Positions 59,636-64,000 of a stretch of DNA of 64,000 nucleotides are shown here, piece after piece (the first letter of the stretch is position 1; every line of letters starts with the position of its first letter). The notes below the pieces were generated by a model that saw only the letters and a list, made by a program, of their open reading frames with translations, did not search any database and was not told where the DNA came from. This stretch comes from Codonopsis lanceolata. Taxonomy: Eukaryota > Streptophyta > Magnoliopsida > Asterales > Campanulaceae. The translations under genes were made by a program, and so were the position numbers. The DNA lies in contig CM028382.1 of NCBI GenBank assembly GCA_013146195.2, positions 9,122,767 to 9,186,766 on the forward strand, written 5' to 3'.

Positions 59636-60971
59636 AATTCATATCCTTTCTTCCTCAACTGTGCCTTTACTTGCTCGCATCCATGTCGATGTATGACAAC
59701 CTGTTCTGGAGTCATGTTTGAGGTATCTTCAGTAAGAAATTTTATGTCCTTTATGAGCCTTTCACGCTCTTTTCTTTGTTCTCTTGCAAATACAGCTTCC
59801 GCTTGAAGTTTTTTTGCTTCCGCTTCAATTTTTTTAATTTCGGAGTACTTATCTAACGACAACATGTGATCAGCCTTGCGGGTATGCAACTCATCTACAT
59901 CTGAAGATTTTTCTACTTTTCCTTTACCTTTCGCATTCTTTTTTGCCGCTTTTCTTCCCATCGGACGAGTACGTAAATCAATATCTTCTACATCTTCAGC
60001 ATCCACACTAGTTTTAGAATAACCGCCATCGGAGTCTGACGTCTTAGACTTTTTATTGGTGTGAAGAAGATCTGTTTGACTAAAATATGATACAGAAGAA
60101 TTTCTTAACACTTCCCACACATGATCAAAATGAAAGTTAGTACCTTTTTCTTGATGGTATACTGCCCTTGCATTTTTCATTAAAATATCATCGCTCCAAC
60201 CGCTGTGTTTAGCATTGACAAGCCTATTGTAGATTTCGTTGAAGCTTCTCACAGATGGAGCAATTCTAGTTGACCAACGTGGTGTCAACTTCGCGATATC
60301 TCTTGGAATCGATTCACTTGGGCGATGCTCGTTGTAATAATCAGCTACACGCTTCCAATATTGCGCACCCTTTTGACCATTACCAATTATTGGACATTGG
60401 CTAATAGTCTGCACAGCTTCCGTAAGAGCAAGATCTTCATCCTTGGTCCATCTTGCACGTGCTTGAGACTTGTGTTGTACCGGTACCGCTTCAGTTTCGT
60501 CATCCAAATCAATTGTTTGTAAATTGATTGGCGTCTCCGGAACCGATGACGGCGTTGCCGGAAAATTACCAGACGAAGTCCTATCTACACTTGTTGGACG
60601 TGACTCATTAGAAGATATATAAGGTTGAGAAATTGCACGGGGCGTACCTTGTGGAGTGAAAAATGGGTTTCCCGTCGGTTGCCAATAATTCGGTTGAAAA
60701 TGAACATTACCAGATGAATTCCCAATAGTTTGAGGAACTTGAAAATTCTGGAAATTTGGAAAATTTGTAAAATTTGGCGGCATGTAGAAATTTGGATAGT
60801 TGGGAACATTTGGATTGTTGGGAAAATTAGGTGGGTATTGGGGGTATTGCGGAGTAGAAGAAAATTGAGAATGTTGAACATTTTCGAACACGAGTTAGGT
60901 GTATTTTGATTTTCTTCATTTTCATAAGAATTCAAAAAATTTTGAAAAAAATGAGTATCTCTTGGATCCAT
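59632..60971 (-). CDS. Harbinger ORF1-type Myb/SANT protein with NAM-associated C-terminus, frameshifted near its N-terminus
   Basis: The main frame (59632-60891, 419 codons) has no ATG at its start. The true ATG is probably 60971 (MDPRDTHFFQNFLNSYENEE), in another frame, so a one-base shift near 60888-60895 separates the two. Seen in the main frame: Asn/Pro/Phe-rich N-terminus (1-80), a Myb/SANT (trihelix-like) region with Trp 148, 179 and 206 (ARWTKDEDLALTEAV ... PRWSTRI), a Lys-rich nuclear-localisation-like stretch (about 313-326), and a charged coiled coil (about 348-388) typical of the NAM-associated C-terminal family. Known: PIF/Harbinger elements encode such a Myb-like partner that helps the transposase bind ends and enter the nucleus; databases often mislabel it 'glutathione S-transferase T3-like'. 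Whether this copy is expressed is unknown. Confidence 0.75.
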
Positions 60972-61699
60972 TTGGAAGCTAAGTGTGTAGAGAAAGTGAA
61001 TTTTTAGAAAGGAGTATGAAGAAATAGAAGAGATAATAAAGAAGTTGTGGAGAAAATGAAGAGAGTTGAGGTGGTGTATTTATAGGGAAGAAGGAAAAAA
61101 AAAAGAAAAAAAAATTATTGAAAAAAAAAAGTGGAAAACGGCTAGTTTTTAAAAATTTTCACCCAAATTAATTTTGAATTTTGAAAAACGCAAAAAGTCA
61201 CACACAAGCTTTCCCACCTTTATTTAATTTAAAAAAAAAAAAAGCAAAAAGTCGAACATTGAATAACCGGCCGTGGACCCCACCTCCCACTCCCACTCGC
61301 CTTGCTCGCGTGAACAACACGCCACACTGCACTCACTCTCCTACCCCGCGCTGTGTGACACTCACTCTCCTACCCCGCGGCTGAGCTTCCTATTTATTTT
61401 CTATCTTCCAATTTTGGAAGAAATCATTTTCTCTCTCCCCCATTTAATGTCTAGGTCAGCTTTGGAAGAAATGGGGGGAAGTCTCCCAACGCAAATTCAG
61501 CCTCTTCCAATTTGGAAGTGATGCCACCTCATTTTAGGAAGCTTGCGATGGGGATGCTCTTATAAGCTTAGTTTTTGAAATGAGACTCTTTGAGACACGT
61601 CTCAAAATAAAAGATTAGACCATTCAAGCAAAATGGAGAGAGTATTTCGTTATAGTGTTTTGATTGGAGCTTTCAAGAACAGGTTTTGAAAGTATAGTG

Positions 61700-61875
61700 T
61701 TTACAGTAGGCCCAACTATTACAACCCATTTCCCATGAACCCATCCAACCCGTTAACGTTTTGTGGGTCGAAACGGGTAACCTGTCTTAACCCAAAAATA
61801 TTAACGGGTTGGGTCAAGTCGAGTTAAAGCGGGTCGGACCCGTTACCCGTTTCGACCCACGATTTTTTCATCATA
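61700..61875. repeat. GGGTCGGGTT dispersed repeat, copy 6, truncated by the TRIM
   Basis: AACCCGTTAACGTTTTGTGG through CGTTTCGACCCACGATTT, stopping at the TRIM left LTR (61878). Confidence 0.65.
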
Positions 61876-61877
61876 TA

Positions 61878-62162
61878 TGTTAAGCTTGATATACATTGTT
61901 GGGCCCCTATCTAACAGTTTAAGCTTTTAGATAAATTGATTACTTAACATGGTATAGAGCTCTGGTTTGGTAAGGTCGTGGGTTCAAATCATCCCGCTTG
62001 CATTTGTTACCCAGAATATTGTGGGTGTATGTTGTCATTGTGTTTGGTTTGTGATGCCCTTGGTGAGGCATGCTTGTGTATCTCTCCACGTGTGGACCGG
62101 TCACACGTGAGGGGGAGTGTTAAGCTTGATATCCATTGTTGGGTCTCTATCTAACAACTTAG
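61878..62162 (+). mobile_element. TRIM-like retroelement with very short LTRs, 3' LTR truncated
   Basis: Left LTR 61878-61949 (TGTTAAGCTTGATATACATT ... TTACTTAACA, 72 bp) is followed by a degenerate initiator-Met PBS, TGGTATAGAGCTC. The internal segment has a tRNA-B-box-like GTGGGTTCAAATC. The polypurine tract GAGGGGGAG (62109-62117) is followed by a second TGTTAAGCTTGATATCCATT at 62118 that loses similarity near 62162, where another repeat (GGTGTCATTTGGTAGCC) begins. Confidence 0.7.
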
Positions 62163-62450
62163 GTGTCATTTGGTAGCCAGGATTAAGGCCAGAAAAGATT
62201 AATAAGCCGAGTTGTCTAATGTTTGGTACGCAATAGGTGATCGGGATTAATAGCACGAGTTATCCGAATAAAGTCATTATCCCCTCACTATTAATACCCT
62301 GGGAGAGGATGGTATTATTAGCACCTGACTAAAAAAAATTAGGATTAACATTTGTAATCTCAAAACTACCCCCGATATACAAGTGAGGATTAATAGCGAG
62401 GGCACTAATAGTACTGTGATTAATAATACTAGTTTAACATACATTTTTTT
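62163..62450. repeat. MITE-like repeat cutting the TRIM 3' LTR
   Basis: Starts GGTGTCATTTGGTAGCCAGG and is rich in GGGATTAATA/TATTAATCC words in both orientations, as in TGTTTGGTA-type MITEs of plants. The right terminus is not identified; an (AT)n tract follows at 62551. Confidence 0.4.
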
Positions 62451-62546
62451 TATAAATGTTGATGATACTAGTTTAATCATGTTAGCCAACAAAAGTCAAA
62501 GTAAGACTATTTTTTTAGGACGAATGAATATAAAATTTTAGGTAAG

Positions 62547-62610
<64 letters not shown>

Positions 62611-62796
62611 CTTTCAACGATTATGCTATTAACACAATGTTCACTCATTCCAACCAAAGTATTTCACACTATTGGACGGGGATGCATCGTTCACTCATTT
62701 TAATCACGATGAAATATTCACTGCAATGGAGCGCTTACATGCTCCAACTCCAAGTGAATTTTTTTCTTTTTTAATTACTCCAAGATGAGTCAAGCT

Positions 62797-63087
62797 AGAT
62801 CTGACAATTGAGTGAATTGGGTCGAGTTAGAATGCACTAAAACCAGAATATCAAACTGGTCGAGTTGAATCAAATCGTGTTATAACGGGTTGACCATCTT
62901 AATTCTTAGTAAAAACTATCTGGTTCAAACGGGTAACGGGTTCGGTTTGATTTAACCCGACCTGACTCAACTTGTTAATATTTTCAAATTGAAACAGGTA
63001 ACCAATTACAACCCAAAAAAATAACAGGTTTGTTGGATTTAGGTAATTTTCAAATCGAATCAAGTGGGTCAACAGGTTACGGGTTGT
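62797..63087. repeat. GGGTCGGGTT dispersed repeat, copy 7
   Basis: Starts AGATCTGACAATTGAGTG and ends around GGTCAACAGGTTACGGGTTG. Confidence 0.65.
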
Positions 63088-63261
63088 AATTACAATCACA
63101 AGCATATTCTTTCGGTGACTTATAAGTCATAGTTTTGTACTGCGCATGAACTCTTCAACAAGTTCTTGAATTTCACGAGTGTTTAGACTTCTAAAAAGTT
63201 TGTTTGCTAGTGCTAACTTTAGTAGAAAACCATTGACTTAAATGCCCAAGACTTTTACATA

Positions 63262-63400
63262 CTCCTTCCTTAATAAACAAACTACTAATTTTTTTGATTG
63301 ATAAAATAGTTGTTTTTAGTAGTACAAATAGAATTTTACATAAGCAAGTTGATTGAACAAAAAATGGCAAAGTGAGACTTCTATTTTGGGAGGGAAGGAG
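63262..63400. mobile_element. Short Stowaway-like MITE
   Basis: CTCCTTCCTTAATAAAC ... TTTTGGGAGGGAAGGAG, TA on both sides, 139 bp. Confidence 0.65.
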
Positions 63401-63934
63401 TATGTTATGCTCGTGGTCTTCTTCCCCTAAAACAATGTCCAATGTGGTTAATGACAACTAAAAAATTCTATAACTTACACCATTTTGTTGAGATTTATAA
63501 ACCAATTCGAAGACAGAGATATTCTTTTGATAATCGAGGGTAAACGTCATCACAACATACATAGATTGAATTTCTTTGGAGGCCCGTTTTCTCGGTTAAT
63601 TCGTTTAGCGTCTTTGTGGTGTAGGAGTTTGCTTGTAACCAATTTTTATCTTTTTGCTAAGACAAGAAAAGTTAAAGATTAGACTCTAAAAATAATCAGC
63701 AAAAGTCAAAAGGAATTCCATTTTATTGAGGCTATTCCTTATTGTACATAGATAGTATTCTAAGTTTTGCTCATACAACAAACTGATAATTGCACTCAAA
63801 ATGAGCCATATACATATATAGTTTTAGGAGCAATGACACATACTTGAAGACTGAGGACATAGTCCAAGTAAACAGTTTCTGGTTCATTATATTAGCTCTT
63901 ATTTGTAGCCAAAATATGTTGTTATGATAACTGA

Positions 63935-64000
63935 TCAGTCGGCATGATTAGGCGATGGGGGCGACTTATATGGTGGGTGTGGCTTGTAAGTAGGTGGTGG
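63935..64000 (-). CDS. C-terminus of a proline-rich/extensin-like protein (partial, enters from right edge)
   Basis: Reading the minus strand from the window edge gives 21 codons ending in TGA at 63935-63937: Pro-rich with PPPTYKPHPPYKSPPSP and then NHAD. The PPxYK/SPP repeat style is that of cell-wall proline-rich or hydroxyproline-rich proteins. Known: such proteins are secreted and cross-linked in the wall. The gene body, signal peptide and repeat count lie beyond the window. About 230 nt of AT-rich probable 3'UTR follow (63700-63934). Only the tail is visible, so the family call is moderate. Confidence 0.55.
   Translation of the reverse strand, partial: PPPTYKPHPPYKSPPSPNHAD

Larger units (their letters stand above)
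59174..61559 (-). mobile_element. PIF/Harbinger-type element, 2,386 bp
   Basis: Terminal inverted repeats GAGCATCCTCAATGC (left) and the complement of GCGATGGGGATGCTC (right), flanked by TTA at 59171-59173 and 61560-61562, the diagnostic Harbinger target duplication. It carries one ORF on the minus strand (Myb/SANT accessory protein) and no DDE transposase, so it looks like a non-autonomous or deleted derivative. Its left end holds two diverged copies of a CATCTTCTTAG..GGGTCCCACTG segment (59206-59325) and a short tandem repeat at 59481-59630. Confidence 0.85.

Overview
This is plant nuclear DNA, almost certainly from a eudicot. The evidence is the AT-rich, gene-poor sequence, plant-type GT-AG introns, a nuclear tRNA-Leu with a T-run terminator, plant-specific families (AGC VIII kinase UCN/UCNL, APTG1), and dense typical plant transposons: Stowaway, hAT, PIF/Harbinger, MULE, Helitron, TRIM, long-LTR elements and LINE/SINE fragments. 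The species cannot be named from the sequence. A run of exactly 100 N (38886-38985) marks it as a draft assembly.

Three host protein genes can be supported. (1) An intronless AGC kinase of the UNICORN/UNICORN-like type lies on the minus strand at 12622-13845. (2) A nine-coding-exon GPI mannosyltransferase 3 (PIG-B/GPI10 family, Arabidopsis APTG1) lies on the plus strand at 53696-58170. It encodes 539 aa and probably has a 5'UTR intron. (3) The last 21 codons of a proline-rich/extensin-like gene enter from the right edge on the minus strand (63935-64000). There is also one tRNA-Leu(AAG) at 28226-28306.

The rest is a transposon landscape in which several insertions can be dated relative to each other from intact target-site duplications (TSDs). 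0-7 kb: a TRIM-like retroelement, a 3-kb Helitron with duplicated tandem arrays, and a hAT element inside a recurrent dispersed repeat. 8-31 kb: Stowaway MITEs, the kinase, a long inverted-repeat element, the tRNA, and an internally deleted hAT with a readable transposase C-terminus. 32-38.9 kb: a retrotransposon with 2.3-kb LTRs and no recognisable coding sequence, running into the gap. 39-42 kb: a Helitron 3' end and a hAT element carrying a tRNA-like segment and a GC-rich minisatellite. 43-47.6 kb: a perfect-looking 56-bp-arm hairpin and a broken MULE/FAR1-like gene split by a 1,056-bp solo LTR. 48-50 kb: clusters of degenerate GCATCGCGATGC palindromes. 50-52 kb: two inverted-repeat elements. 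52.4-58.8 kb: the APTG1 gene with a LINE fragment in an intron and a SINE fragment downstream. 59.2-61.6 kb: a PIF/Harbinger element with TTA TSDs carrying only a Myb/SANT accessory ORF. 61.7-63.5 kb: a short TRIM, dispersed repeats and a small MITE.

The host genes do not form a pathway or cluster. I found no convincing new system. The most unexplained sequence is the palindrome cluster at 48-50 kb, followed by the long hairpin at 43.23 kb.
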